The notes: generated from the sequence alone by a model not told the origin. 64,000 bases of DNA from Cynocephalus volans (GCF_027409185.1 NC_084464.1:43561095-43625094); one strand, 5' to 3'; shown: positions 1 to 12,119, counted from the first letter of the stretch. Numbers and translations: made by a program.

Positions 1-1535
1 ACCCTTGGGGCTGCAGCAACGTAGAGATGGGATGAATCTAGACACATTCCTCTTACATCCTCCAAGGAACAAAATACAATAAGAACTATTCTGTTTGCCT
101 AAAAAAGAGAGAGAGACTGCAGATGGCTACGTACAGATTCTCTAGCGGAAAGGCCTTGAACATCCAGAGCTGGCAAGTCAGACTGATGCCAGCACCAGCG
201 GGAGGAAAATGGGTCTTGAAGAAATAGACATGACTCTCTGGACTGGTGTTTGCTTACCTGGAGGTAGGTGCAAATGCTGAGTGCTGTGAAAGAACCAGAA
301 CAGAAGATGTTGCACCAATTTGGACCACTGAGTCACATTTCTTCTGACAAAAGAACTCACTTTACAGCCCATGATGTCCAACAGTGTGCAGAGAGATATC
401 CTCCTCAGAGAAATAGTTTATAGAGAATTGAAACAGTCAATTGAAACATTGGTTGTCTAAAATAGGGAGTATGAGCATGAAAGGCTGCTGTGACTCTACA
501 ATTCTTTCCAAGGTGGGAGGATGCTACAATGATGACGATACTTCTCAAGTTTCTTTTTTCCTATCTGAGGCAGTGGTCCCAGGATTAAGGATGCAACTAC
601 AAGTGCCAGAAATGGGAATGACCCCTAAGCAAGAAACTGTAAGTATAGTTTTAAACCTTTATGGAAGAATTCCTAAGGGACTGAGGGCTGGGTTGTGCCT
701 TCACCCCATCTGGCAAAGTTGAGGCTAACAGTGAATGCAGCTGTATTGCCTGGTCGTCAGAGAGCTCACTGGCTCTGCCCCTGTGTAAACCCACCCACTA
801 CACATGGGAGTGGCCCGAGGAGAAATACTTGCTGGAATAGTATTGCTGCCTGCAGTCCAGACCAGCACAGCAGCAAAATCTAATGTGCCCTCCAAAACTG
901 GAAAAGTGCGGTGTAAATGGAGAGAAGGAATAGTAGCTGAGGATACATGAATGAATAAACAGGATATGTAAGTAGAGAAATCCAATATTATGTTAACACC
1001 TTGAAAGAGGTGTGAGCAAGAGATGACACTGTCTCTTAGCTCAGTTATGCCAGATGCCCAAAAGGGTGAATCCACATGTCGCTGAGACCACTCCTGCTTT
1101 TAGATCCTGACAAGATTGGATGGAAGCCTGTGAACCTGATGACCTCATCCTGGGAGACATTGTCATACCATAGGATGATGAACTAGACTGATTGTTAATG
1201 ACTGAATCAAATTCTAGTAATGTGACAGAATCTTTTTACTGTTTTGATTCTTTTTCTATAAGAAATCTGTGGTCAAAGGCCAGGGGGTGACTTGTGGTAT
1301 AAAAAACGTGTTTGGTCTTTGTCCCTGGTACCTGGCACAGAGCTCCTAAAACTTTTAGAATCTTCTATGTGATGAGTGTCTTTAGTGGGCTTTAGAGATG
1401 ACGTTTGGCTGAGGGGCCCCTAGATAGCTTCAGGATGAGCACTGGTTGCCTGAAAGACCAAGCTATGATTAAAGTGTTGGAACTTTCAGCCCTACCACCA
1501 ATTTCAAGGGAGTGGAGAGAAGTTGAAGGTTGAGT
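1..1535. other. No gene seen; unassigned intergenic DNA
   Basis: Both strands were read for exons and repeats. Only short unsupported reading frames are present, with no family resemblance I recognise. The base composition is ordinary AT-rich intergenic DNA. Confidence 0.5.
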
Positions 1536-1539
1536 TCAA

Positions 1540-2060
1540 TCACTGATGGTCAATGATTTAATCCATCATGACTACACAATGAAACTTCCAGGAAAACCTC
1601 TAAATAATGGGGTTTGGAGAATTTCCAAGTTGGTGAACACACCACATGCTGGGAGAGTGGTGCACGCCAACTCCACGCAGACAGAGGCTCCTGCACTCAG
1701 GACACTTCTAGATCTTGCTCTGTGTACCTCTTTATGTGGCTGCTCCTTTGTATCCTTTACAATAAACTACATAGTATGTATAACTTTTTCCTGCATTCTG
1801 TGAGTTTTTCTAGCAAATTATCCAACCTGGGGACGTGGGGAACCCCTGATTTTGTAGTCAGACAAAAACGCACGTAATTAGGGATCCAATACTTGTGGCT
1901 GACATCTGGAGTGAGGTCAGTCTTGTGGGACTGAGCCCTTATTCCCACGGAGTCTGAGGCTAACTCAGATAGTTAATGTCAGAATTGAATTGAATTGTAG
2001 ACCTCCCAGTTACTGTAGTAGAATCAGATAATTTGTTGGGTAGAGAAAAAACCTCTCACC
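1540..2060 (+). repeat. LTR-like repeat
   Basis: The stretch has the look of an ancient solo LTR: a body reading into a poly-A signal (caataaac near 1759), then a segment with the doublet gaattgaattgaattgtag near 1983, which I remember from eutherian LTR consensus sequences. I cannot name the subfamily, and no target-site duplication is visible. Confidence 0.4.
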
Positions 2061-2907
2061 ATCCCACAGAGAGAAATTAAGAGTATGAGTAAGCAAGTAA
2101 ACTCTACCATATCTCATCCCAGAGTGAACAATGTGCAAATGTAAACTTTTATATCATGTCCCTAGGTCTGCTAAAAAGTTTGCTACCAGCTGTTCACGGT
2201 CCAGAACTTGAGTGGTACTACATTGAACCTAGAAAACTAGGATTTTTTTTTTAGGCCTTTGCAGGGGTCACATAAAAGTGAATGAAAACTTATAAATGTT
2301 AGAGAGTCTTTCCCCAGAAAGATTTCCATGCACAAGGAAATATAAATATTTATATAAAACATCAGTGCACACATAGACCCTCTGAATTCTTATAGACCAG
2401 TGTGTTTTAATCCCAGTAGGAGAAAAAGGCAACGAGAATATGTTTTGAGTGATGGTTTCACCATCCCACAGTGCCCCTCAGTTATGTAGAGTATAAAATG
2501 GTATGGACAAAGCTGGATCTGATAATATACTCTCAAGGGAATGAGTGGGAAGATGTCATTTATTAGTCACTAGTTCATCAGCCAAACATGACAGAGTGCT
2601 TACAGAGTACCAGATAAAGTTCTGGACTCATATCACTGCTTCAAGATTGAAATTTGTCATTCTTTTTCCACCCCTCACCCTCCAGCACCTGAACCCTCTT
2701 CCTGTGTCAAGAGAATTCCACACTTAAAGTCTTGATAGGCAACAGAATCTACCTCCCTCCACAGGAGAGGAAACTCTCCCAGTCATTCCTGCAGTTGAAC
2801 ATGGACATGAGGCTTCAGCTCCACTAATCAGATGAGCACTTGCTGGACTCTGACTCAGGACAAGGCGGCACAGATAGGCTGGGACTATGCACAATGCATT
2901 TTGGTAA

Positions 2908-2982
2908 AGATAGTGTCTGGTTAGAGCATGGTGTTACAACATCAAGTCAAGGGTTCAGATCCCTATAACAGCCAAAATAAAG
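2908..2982 (+). repeat. tRNA-Ile-like SINE monomer, 5' truncated
   Basis: The sequence contains ggttagagcatggtgttac followed by a B-box-like gggttcagatccct and a short A-rich end. It is the tRNA-like head of the SINE family that recurs through the window; the first bases of the head are lost. Confidence 0.6.
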
Positions 2983-3191
2983 ATGGTGTGAATGGTAATA
3001 GCAATGTCAAATTGCCAGAAGCAGCAGCTATAGCAGTCCTAGCAGCAGGGTCTAGTGACCAGCACCAGGATATCAGTGGTGTGCACAGTGGCATCTGTGC
3101 CCAGCAGGAGGGGCAGTGGTTCCTATGTGGGACCCAACTCAGGGTGGAATTATAGATTCTGTTCCTGGTTGTGTAGCCTCAAGCCCGGTTC

Positions 3192-3545
3192 TGGGTTTAT
3201 AACAAAATACCTGACACTGGGTAATTTTTAAAGAAACAATATTTATTAATTACAGTTTTGGAAGCTGGGAAGTCCAAAGTCCAGGGAACACCTCTGGTGA
3301 GGTGACTCTACAGCAATTCAGAGTGTACATGGTGAGAATGGCAGAGCAGAGAGAGTGCTAATTCCTCAGACCTTCTCCTTTTAAAGCCCTCAGAGTCACA
3401 CCCATGACCACCATTAAACCATCAAAAGGATTAATCCATTTACTTGGGCATGGTCCTCACAATCTAATCACCTCTTCAAGGGCCCATTTTTTAGTTATCA
3501 TAATAGGATTTCCCACCCTTAACAGTTACAGTGGGGATTAAGCTT
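3192..3545 (-). repeat. MaLR LTR (MST-like), minus strand
   Basis: The segment contains the reverse complement of the MaLR LTR end (cactgggtaatttttaaag near 3214) and shares a long colinear match with 11312-11745, including aaagccctcagag and tcctcacaatctaatcacc. It is a partial LTR with no gene content. Confidence 0.65.
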
Positions 3546-4289
3546 GAGTTTGGGGTTGCTGGTGTGGCTCTTAGAAAATACACAGGCCTCTCCCCAGAAC
3601 CACCATCTCAGACTACTATGTTTAAGACCAAGGAATCACGTATTTAACAAGTCCTGCAGGTGAGGCTGATGCACCACCATGTGGGAATCCTGGTCTATGT
3701 TCCTGCTGTTAGAGTGGGATCTGCAGACCAGCAGCATCAGCACCAACCTTGTCATAAATACAGAATCTCATGCTTGACTGCAGACTTTCTGTATGTTAGC
3801 GAGCTTTCCAGATGATTCCTATGCACAAGAATGTCTGGGACTTCCTGGGCTACATGCATTCTAGACACAGTGTTAGGACTGTGCATTCTGCTCTGAGAAT
3901 GTGGTCTCATCAGTTCACTCAGCACTGCAGGTTCAGGTTTCAGTCCTTGTTCCCTTTCTCTTCTACAGCCAGTCACTCCCTCGGTGACCTCATCCATGTG
4001 CTCAATCAAGACTTTAAATACCACTTACATGGCATCACCTCCCAAATCTATTTCTCCACCCTGACTTTGCTCCTAAACTCCAGACTCATCCATCAGACTA
4101 CCGACCCAAACACGTCACTTGAATTTCTAACAGCCCTCTCAGCTTCAACATATAAATAGCACACCTGTGATGTCCTCTCCTCAAATATACCCCTTCCACA
4201 GTCTTCCCCTTCTCCACTCACAGCAACCCCACCCATCCTTCTACTTTCACGGTCCAAAATGTCCATGTCCCTCATACCCTAGATGTCAT

Positions 4290-5165
4290 GCATTAGGAAA
4301 TGCTGTGAAGTCCATCTTCAGATGTATCCAGAATCCAGCCACTTCCCACTATTTCCACTGCTCACACCCGCTGAAACAACCAACATCTCTGGCAGGAGCA
4401 CTGCGCTAGTTCCCTACACTTTTCCTACCACCTCACTGGCCCTCGCCTCCCAATCCTGTTCTCAGCACAGCAGCCAGAGGGATCCTTTCACCAGAGAAGT
4501 CATACCATGTCCCTCTTCTGCTCAGAACTGTCTTCTAACTCCCCATCTCACTCAGAGAAAAGTCAAACCCTTCTAACATCTTCCAGGCCTATGTGATGTG
4601 GCTGTAGCTATGACATCATCATTGTCACTCACTGCTCCTGCTGTCCCAGCCTTCCCAGAATACATACATCTTCCTGCCTCAGTGCATTTGCAGTGGGGTT
4701 CCCCCTGCCTGGGGAGAACTTGCCCCAGACATCCTCATGGATAAATTCCTCATGTCCTTCAAATCTTCCCTCAAACATCACCTTTGCAACAAAGACTGTA
4801 CTGACCACCCTAGTGAAACACCATGTTCCCTGTCCCTACACACCACCACACTCTGGATCACCTTCCCCACTTCACTTACTTTTTCTCTTAAGCCTACAGC
4901 ACCTGGTATTCCCAGGTGGTCTCCCATCCAAGTGATAACCAGGCCCAACCCTGCTTAGCTTCTGAGATCAGACCACTAACCATCTTCAAACAAAATCATG
5001 TTCCTCTTTTACCGTACTTATAGAATAGGGTTTGTCTCTTCCCACTCAAACGCATGCACCAAAAGGCCAGCAATTACTGTTTTTACTTCAGTGATGTTTC
5101 TGAGATGCAAAAACAGTATGTCACATATCTGGCAGACAACAACTGTCAACTGAATGAATGATCAT
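4290..5165 (+). repeat. L2 LINE 3' fragment, interrupted by a 5S pseudogene
   Basis: Text typical of L2 3' ends is visible: a protein-like stretch around actgaccaccctagtgaaac (4799) and a tail ending near 5150 in tcaactgaatgaatgatc. A 5S rRNA-derived segment sits inside it at 4890-4974. Confidence 0.55.
4890..4974 (-). pseudogene. Truncated 5S rRNA pseudogene
   Basis: Read on the minus strand, this 85-base segment matches the 3' two-thirds of vertebrate 5S rRNA, roughly nucleotides 36 to 120. It includes aagctaagcagggt, cacttggatgggagacc and the terminal gggtgctgtaggctt block with small changes (one is caggtgctgtaggctt). The first third of the gene, including part of the internal promoter, is missing. 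It lies inside an L2 fragment, so it is most likely a retroposed copy and not a functional gene. Confidence 0.85.
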
Positions 5166-5169
5166 TGTA

Positions 5170-6204
5170 GAGCACCTCCCTATTCTAAAGGCAATTATCT
5201 CTATTAATGTTGTCTCAGGCCAAGTGCTGTTTTGTGGCACCTACAGCACAACGTCCTCTCACACTGATATCTGACATCAAAGCTGCCTGCGCACTTCTCA
5301 CAAGTGCTGCTCATGTGGCCTCTCTCCCACACCAGCCCTCCTGCACACCCCAGCACACAATTATATTTCTCTCTTCAGGAAAGAACAATCCTTGACTGAT
5401 GGGTCCAATTTTCCAACCAAATATACATCTCAATTTGACTTTGCTGTACACATCCGTGAGTTTGGACTGGAGGCAGCACTAGGATTACTACAGATGAGGG
5501 CAGGGAGGTGGGTAGGTGAGCAGAGCAGAAGAATTCCAACAGAAATTTATCTAGGATAAGAAATTATGGGATGCATCCTGTTAATTCCAGAATCTGGTTC
5601 CTTTAAAAAGGTTGGGGGAGAGATGGAAAGAACTATCCAGGAAACAGCCCTAGAAGGATAGCAAGAGCTGGACGAGTCTGAAAATTCATCTCTTGATACC
5701 GTACAATCTCCTGTGTGCAGGGGTCTCCCTGGGCCTCGTGAGGACAATGACAGGAAAAATGACTCCTGCTATCAGAACGGGAACATCCAGAGGAGAAAGG
5801 GACCAGAACTGGTACACAAGAACAAGAACAGGCATAATCCTCTATAGAAACAAAGACACAAAATATAAGCACACAAAAGATGGGGGAGCAGAGGGCTGGA
5901 CCCAGGCTTGAGCCTTGGCTGACCTGGCCACACCAGCCCTCGCTGCCCACAGTCCTGGGGACAGGACAAGGACCAGGCGATATCCGAGTCCCTGTGATCA
6001 CAGTTCCTTGTTCCTGGTGGAACAAGTTTCTACTGAAGGGACAAGGACAAGGGAGCAGTGAAGATGACCCAGCTAAGGACTGACCACATCAAAGCCCCCG
6101 ATGGACTGAGCAGCAACAGGGCTCAGACCCCGTCCACGCTCGGCTCCTCACAGTCTTCCCCTGTCCCCACCTGCAACAGACTCAGCACAGCAAACACGGA
6201 CTCT
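5170..6204. other. No gene seen between the L2 fragment and the class I gene 3' end
   Basis: Short open frames occur on both strands near 5633-6083, but none shows a recognisable domain, splice structure or codon bias. The interval is the 3' flank of the class I gene. Confidence 0.5.
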
Positions 6205-6225
6205 AGACGGTTCTCATTGTTCCCG

Positions 6226-6231
6226 TTTATT
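6226..6231 (-). promoter_or_regulatory. Poly-A signal of the class I gene
   Basis: A canonical AATAAA on the minus strand lies about 390 bases beyond the stop codon. The surrounding 3' UTR keeps blocks known from HLA class I exon 8, such as gttgatgggttaattaaag. Cleavage is expected near 6205-6212. Confidence 0.8.
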
Positions 6232-6620
6232 TCCTCTGTCAAATTCGTCCTTCTTTAATTAACCCATCAACCCCTCACAGCAACAATCTGAAAAAACAAA
6301 CTTATATCCAGATTCTTATTTTCAGTAGGGAAGTAGGAAACTGCAGCTCAGTAAACAATGAAGTTGGGTCAGAGATGGAGACCTCCCACCCCACCTCTCT
6401 GGAACAGGAATGATGACTGGGGAAGAGAACACGGGTCAGTGTGGAGAAGGGGTCATGGTGGGCAGGGGTGGGCTGGTCTCCCCACCTCCTCACACTACGC
6501 TAACAGGAGCACAGACACATTCAGATGAGCTATACAGAAACAGAAGTCAGGGGTCTTGAAGTCACAACATGGGGCTGTGAACAAGTTTTGTATCTCTCAG
6601 TCCCACACAAGGCAGCTGGC

Positions 6621-9600
6621 TCACACTATAGAAGAAAATAATTATAAACAAAATCAGGTCAATCACTGTAAGTGGTGACACTCTGAACAGCCCACAACAC
6701 TCAAAATGTCCAAATCAAAAATTCCCCACAACCCAGTCATGGCCCTCTGCCCTACTCCCCTCAACTTCAGGCCCTCCAGGGTCTTACCTTTACAAGCTGT
6801 GAGAGAACTGTCAGAGCCCTGGGCACTGTCGCTGCCTGGGATAGAACAAAACAGGACCTGGTCAGAGCCCATATGCAGCCAAAGGAGGAATTATGGGATG
6901 GGTGAGCTACCCCATGGGTTCCCCTCTACACTGTCCCAAGGGTCTCAAGTGCCAGCATCCTTCATACTTACTGGCTGCCTGAGCATAGCTCCCTCCTTTT
7001 CCACCTGTGGGAAGAAAACATCCTATGAGAGGCCAGGGAAGAGGCAAGGCTCTCAGGTCCCAGAGGAACCCCCTTGTCTTGGACACCAGAGAAGTTTCCA
7101 GAACTGTGACTGCAGACCCAGAGCAGAATCAGGAAACATGAGGAAAGGAGATGTACGGGAATTGGACCAACTGCTCTCATGGACATCTGTCTTCAGCAGG
7201 GACCTTCCTCTCTGACCTCTGACTGCTGGGAATCAGGTCCATCACCACGATCATTACAGTGATAAATCTGTCCTTCATTTTCCATGTGTTTACAACAGAG
7301 TGTTAGCACACAAGTGTGTGTTAACACACACACACACTTACCCAGGCTGGGTAAGCGCAGGAGTGTGTGGATGGTATATTGTAACAGCAAAGCAGGGCAC
7401 ACTTCTACCTGGGACTTGAAACCCCCCAGTGGGACAAGAAAACTCGGACCACACCCCTCACCCTTCCCTACCTGACCTCTTCATCCTCGGCATCACAACA
7501 GCAACCACAGCTCCAAGGACAATGAGGCCGACAAAGAGGCCAGCAACGATTCCCACAATAAGCATGTTGAGCTGAGGCGGCGGCTCTGGGAAAGGAAGGG
7601 AAGGTGAGGGGCCCTGACCCCCAGGCCTCAGCCCTGAGCCTGCTGAAGGTGCCCAGAATGCCTCCTGCTTTCCCTAAGAGGCTCTGCCATCATCCCTGTC
7701 CTTACCCCATCTCAGGGTGAGGGGCTTAGGCAGCCCTTCATGCTGTACATGGCACGTGTATCTCTGCTCCTGTCCAGAAGGCACCACCACAGCTGCCCAC
7801 TTCTGGAAGGTTCCATCCCCCGCAGGCCTTGTCTCCACAAACTCTGTGTCCTGGGTCTGTTCCTCCCCATCTCGATGCCAGGTCAGTGTGATCTCCGCAG
7901 GATAGAAACCCAGTGCCCAGCACCTCAGTGCGGACGCATGGTCAGAGATGGGGTGGTGGGTCACACGTATCTTTGGGGGGTCTGAGGGGAAGGGTTGGAA
8001 AATTAAGAGCTTTGGCATCCCTCATGGGACACTCCAGCAGCGCTCATGTGACCATCCTGAGAATGGACAGGACAATTGGGGTGATATATCTGGGAAATAA
8101 AGCCTAGATATACCTAGATATATCTGGGATAATCTCCTGCTGTTTGGAAAGTTCTAGAATCAGGGTAAGACAGAACTCCAGGGTAGGAGGTTCTAGGTCA
8201 CTCAAGGGGAGAACAGGCACTTCTGGTCCTGACCTGCGTGGAGGCCAAGAGACTCAGAAAAGCTGGGATCAGACCTCCAAACATACTGAGTGTGAGGCAG
8301 AGAACAAGCCCCAGCAGAAAAATTCATGGTGCCCAAGGCTGCCGCAGGGGTCAAAGGGAACCGCTGATTAGTATTTCAGGGACTGTCTTCTCCAGCCTTG
8401 GAGAGACTCATCCCTTAACTGTCCTGAGAGAAGGGCGGCCCTCAGAGTCACTGTCCGTGCCAGGTCTGGAAACCCGTGAAGATTCTTCCCCTCCGGATCA
8501 CAGGGAGGGCGACACTCTAGCGTCGGTCCCTTTTCCTTCCCCCCCCCCGTGTGGGAGGTCATCGGGGACGTGTGCAGGAGGTGGGAGCTGCCCCGCGGCC
8601 CCTCGCACCTGCGCGCTGCAGCGTCTCCTTCCCGTTCTCCAGGTATCTGCGGAGCCACTCCACGCACGTGCCCTCCAGGTAGGCCCGCTCTTGCTCCGCC
8701 CAACCGGCCGCCTCCCACTTGCGCCGGGTGATCTGAGCCGCCGCGTCCGCCGCGGTCCAGGAGCGCAGGTCCTCGTTCAGGGCGATGTAATCGGCGCCGT
8801 CGTAGGACAACTGACTGTACCCGCGGAGGAGGTGCCCGTCGGGTCCCACGTCGCAGCCGGACATCCTCTGGAGGGTGTGAGACCCTGGCCCCGCCCCCGC
8901 CCCACCCAGCGCCGCGATTTCGAAACCGAAAATGAAACCGGGTAAAAGCCGCCCGGGCTCTTCCCGGGTCGATTGTCTCAGCGGGACCCGCAGCCTCAGG
9001 GTGCATCTGGGACCCGGAGTGTCGGGGCGACCCCGGCCCGTCTGAGGAAGATGGGGGTCGTGACCCGGACCCTGGGTCACTCACCGGCCTCGCTCTGGTT
9101 GTAGTAGCCGAGCGCGGTCCGCAGGTTCACTCGGAAAGTCTGTGCGCTGCCCTTGGCGATCCGTGTGTTCTCGTCCCAGTACTCCGGCCCCTCCTGCTCC
9201 ATCCACGGCGCCCGCGGCTCCATCCTCGGACTCGCGGCGTCGCTGTCGAACCGCACGAACTGCGTGTCGTCCACGTAGCCGACGAGGATGAAGCGGGGCT
9301 CCCCGCGGCCGGGCCGGGACACGGCGGTGTCGAAATACCGCATGGAGTGGGAGCCTGGGGGCGGGGAGGGCTGAGACCGGACCGACCCTCCTCCGGGTGC
9401 GGGACCCCCGGGACCCCCGGGACCCAGGCTGATGGGCGGGAGGGAGGAGGGGGCGAGGGAGACGGAGAAGGGGCGGCGGCACTTGGAAGGACCACGACTC
9501 ACGCGTGGGTTGGGGGAGGCAGGACAGGGGGTGGCCCAGGTGGGGAAGGGCCTGGGCCGGGGGCGGCGGAGAGGCGGCTTCCCCGGGTCCTGCGCCCCCG

Positions 9601-9734
9601 CCGGGCGGTCCCCTCGCTCCTGTCCCCGCAGAGGCCGTTTCCCTCCCGACTCCGCACTCACCCGCCTGGGTCTCGGTCAGGACCAGGGCCCCCGAGAGCA
9701 GCAGGAGGAGGGTTCGGGGCGCCATGACCCCCAT
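6621..9734 (-). CDS. MHC class I heavy chain, intact classical-type gene
   Basis: Eight coding exons can be read with consensus splice sites: 9662-9734 (signal peptide), 9085-9354 (alpha-1), 8609-8884 (alpha-2), 7706-7981 (alpha-3), 7472-7585 (transmembrane), 6972-7004, 6788-6835 and 6621-6625. They join in one frame to 364 residues. The start at 9734 gives [17 protein letters not shown], matching HLA leaders. Conserved peptide-pocket residues Y7, Y59, Y84, T143, K146, W147, Y159 and Y171 are all present, as are both disulfide pairs (C101/C164; C203/C259) and the N86-Q-S glycan site. The CD8 loop reads EQTQDTE, with E at 223. The tail keeps [11 protein letters not shown] and ends in CKV like HLA-A. 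The product should present peptides to CD8 T cells and NK receptors with beta-2-microglobulin at the cell surface. Unusual residues are S99, W152 and G83. It corresponds in position to HLA-B/C, but one-to-one orthology cannot be claimed. Confidence 0.95.
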
Positions 9735-9940
9735 CCTCGGTGTCGGGGGAGAATCTGAGTCCCGGCGGGACCGTGGGGACTTTGTAACCGGGAACCGCGG
9801 CGACGCTGATTGGCTTCTCTAGGATCCGGACACGCAATGGGAGTGAGGACTGGGGCCGCGTCACGAGTGTCCGGGCAGAAGGACCCGACACAGGTTGTGA
9901 GAGGGAGAAGTGAAAGTCCGGGGACCTGGGGATCCCCAGT
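9735..9940 (-). promoter_or_regulatory. MHC class I promoter module
   Basis: Upstream of the start, reading away from the gene, are an inverted CCAAT box (attgg at 9809-9813, enhancer B / Y box), a CRE-like site-alpha motif (cgtcacgag at 9859-9867), an interferon-stimulated response element (gagaagtgaaagt at 9905-9917) and an enhancer A kB site (ggggatcccc at 9928-9937). The order and spacing match HLA class I promoters, which respond to NF-kB, IRF1 and NLRC5/CIITA. The kB site is a perfect palindrome, one base different from the usual ggggattcccc type. Confidence 0.85.
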
Positions 9941-9989
9941 GCTCGGCTTCCCTGCCAGACACCACCCTCGGGCCTGAGACCCTGAGACC

Positions 9990-10890
9990 CTCGCCTGGGG
10001 ACCTGGGACTTGGCCCTGACCCCTCTCCTCGTGCACGGAGTGTTCTTTGTCACACTGTCTCCCTGACTCCTGGCCCAGAAACTGAGGAAACCAGGGAGAG
10101 ACCCCCAGGCTGGACCCAGCCCTTTCCCTTCACTTCTCTCCTGGAATCCCTCTCCCTGAACCGGACTCTCTGCCTCCCACTACTTACCTCTCCCCCTGGA
10201 CTCTTCTAGAAGAAAACTCACCGTCAGGGAACTTGATGCCCTAGATGAACTCACCCTAGGAATGGGGATGGAGAGGACAGAGATTTTCTCTTTAAAACTG
10301 GAGAAGTTGTATCTGAACGCACCAAATGGAGATTCTGAGACCAAATTCCTTTTTGATTATAAACTATAGTGGGTAGCACAATCTGGTAATCCCTGAATGA
10401 TCGGGAATCTAATCTGTACAACAAGAAGAGATTGTGGTCCCTTCACACATAGATATGTCATAACCGCATTGCAGTTAGACTCATAAAGCTCCTAAGTTTT
10501 ACTTTTCCAGACCATGTATCTGTGACTCAGGTTGTTGTATTTTAAAATTATTTTCATTCCACAGCCCTGAGTTTGTATCTCTGAGTCCAAGACACATCCT
10601 CAGAACAAAGAGGCACAATTTGTTGCTGTGCATTTCAGCTAGAAGCTTGTACAAACTTCAGCCACCTCAGAGTTGCAAGTGCTCAGTGCAGTGTTCCTCA
10701 CCAGTGCTCATGCGCTGCCATTTTTATGAGTCACTCACATCTGAGGGGTGTGCATATTTTATTGGGACACGTGTTTGGTTTTTTAACCTGATGAACATAA
10801 AGAGGCAATTAGTTTTTATAAATACCAAACAAAGAATACCCTGCTAGGCTGTGTAGATATATGTGTTTTTAAAAATCTATAAAAACTATC
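9990..10890. other. No gene seen; 5' flank of the class I gene
   Basis: No exon or recognised repeat was identified. GC content falls quickly away from the class I CpG-rich exons. Confidence 0.4.
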
Positions 10891-10936
10891 TCTGTTCCGG
10901 CCAGCTGCAAAAAAAAAAAAAATCTATAAAACAATC

Positions 10937-11017
10937 TTTTTTTTTTTTTGGCGGCCTACCAGTACAGGGATTGAACCCTGGAACTTGGTGTTATCAGCAC
11001 CCTAACCAGCCAGCCCT
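10937..11017 (-). repeat. tRNA-Ile-like SINE monomer, minus strand
   Basis: A T-run is followed by the reverse complement of the SINE head (gggattgaaccctggaac, ggtgttatcagcacc, aaccagccagccc). A short plus-strand SINE end (ccggccagctgc plus an A-run) lies just upstream at 10898-10921. Confidence 0.75.
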
Positions 11018-11099
11018 AAAACAGTATCTTTAAACCTGAGAATTCCATGCCTTTAGATTTCTTTACCTCGGCTTCTCCAACCCTTCTCTCTGTCCCTCT

Positions 11100-11850
11100 C
11101 ATCCCTCAGGCCCTCTTCTCCCTTCAGTCCCCATCACCCTCTCACTCCTGAATTATGGCACTAGCTCTTTCCCCTCACCTGCTACCTATTGACTTCTCTC
11201 CCCACAGTGGTCAACAGTCCTGTTAATGAGTCAGATTGTGTCATTTCTTCACAGAAAATGTTCCAATGGCTCCATCTCACTCACATAAAACTTCTAGAGT
11301 ATAAGGCACATGTATTAGTCCATTTCTGTTGCTTATAACACAAATACCTGAAAGTGGGTAATTTGTAAGGAAACAATATTTACTGCTTACAGTTTCCAAG
11401 GCTGGGAAGTCCAAAGTCCAGGGAACACATCTGGTGAGAGTCTTGGTGGTGGATAGCGACTCTTCATAGCAAACCAGGGTGTCGCATGGCAGATGGTGGA
11501 AACAGAAAGAAAGCTAACTTCTTACTTCTTCTCCTTTTAAAGCCCTCAGAACCATGCCCGTGACCAATACTAAATCATCAATAGATTAACCCATTTGCTT
11601 GGGCATAGTCCTCACAATCTAATCACCTCTTCAAGGCCCCATATTTCAATAACCATAATAGGATTTCTCACCCTCATAACACTGTCACACTGGGGACCAA
11701 TCCTCAATGAGTTTGGGGGGACATCCAATCCATAGCAACACATAAGCCCAGGGGCTTAGAGCTGTTTGGGCCAACGCTGTATCCCCAGCATATAAAGGCA
11801 TACATGTTACATAGTAGGCACTAAATTAATTTTGTCAAATGAATGGAATG
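11100..11850 (+). repeat. L2 LINE 3' end, split by a MaLR LTR
   Basis: The downstream part carries the typical L2 ending (gctgtatccccagc at 11779, then acatagtaggcactaaat and tcaaatgaatggaatg). The upstream part at 11100-11310 has the antecedent L2-like text. An MST-like LTR separates the two at 11312-11745. Confidence 0.55.
11312..11745 (-). repeat. MaLR LTR (MST-like), minus strand
   Basis: It starts with tgtattagtccatttctg, the reverse complement of the canonical MaLR LTR terminus, followed by gtgggtaatttgtaagg. It ends near gtttggggggacatccaatcc. It is closely related to the partial copy at 3192-3545. Confidence 0.8.
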
Positions 11851-12012
11851 AAATATGATTGTATTAAAATTTAAACACATCACATGAAAATCATAAAATG
11901 AAAAATACTGAAAAAGTTAGGAAAGATTTTATTTCATGCAACTAATGTTCATATCTCTTCATATATTCCTTCCAGTGGAGAAAGTTATGTGCTTATTTAT
12001 TAGACAGTACAT

Positions 12013-12118
12013 TAATTTTCTATTACTGGGTAACAAATTATCACAAACTTAGTGGCTTACAACAATACCCACTTATTCATTTATAGTTCCTTAGTCAGAA
12101 ATCCAGGCAGGGTGTGGA
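12013..12118 (-). repeat. MLT1-like fragment
   Basis: The text tctattactgggtaacaaat and cttagtggcttacaacaat is the characteristic reverse-complement terminus of MLT1-type MaLR LTRs. Only about 100 bases remain. Confidence 0.6.
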
Positions 12119-12119
12119 T

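Noticed and set aside
6706-7215. 169-codon plus-strand open frame
   Set aside because: It is the antisense shadow of class I exons 6 and 7 and their introns.
8238-8945. 235-codon plus-strand open frame
   Set aside because: It is the complement of class I exon 3 and intron 3; high GC content lowers stop frequency.
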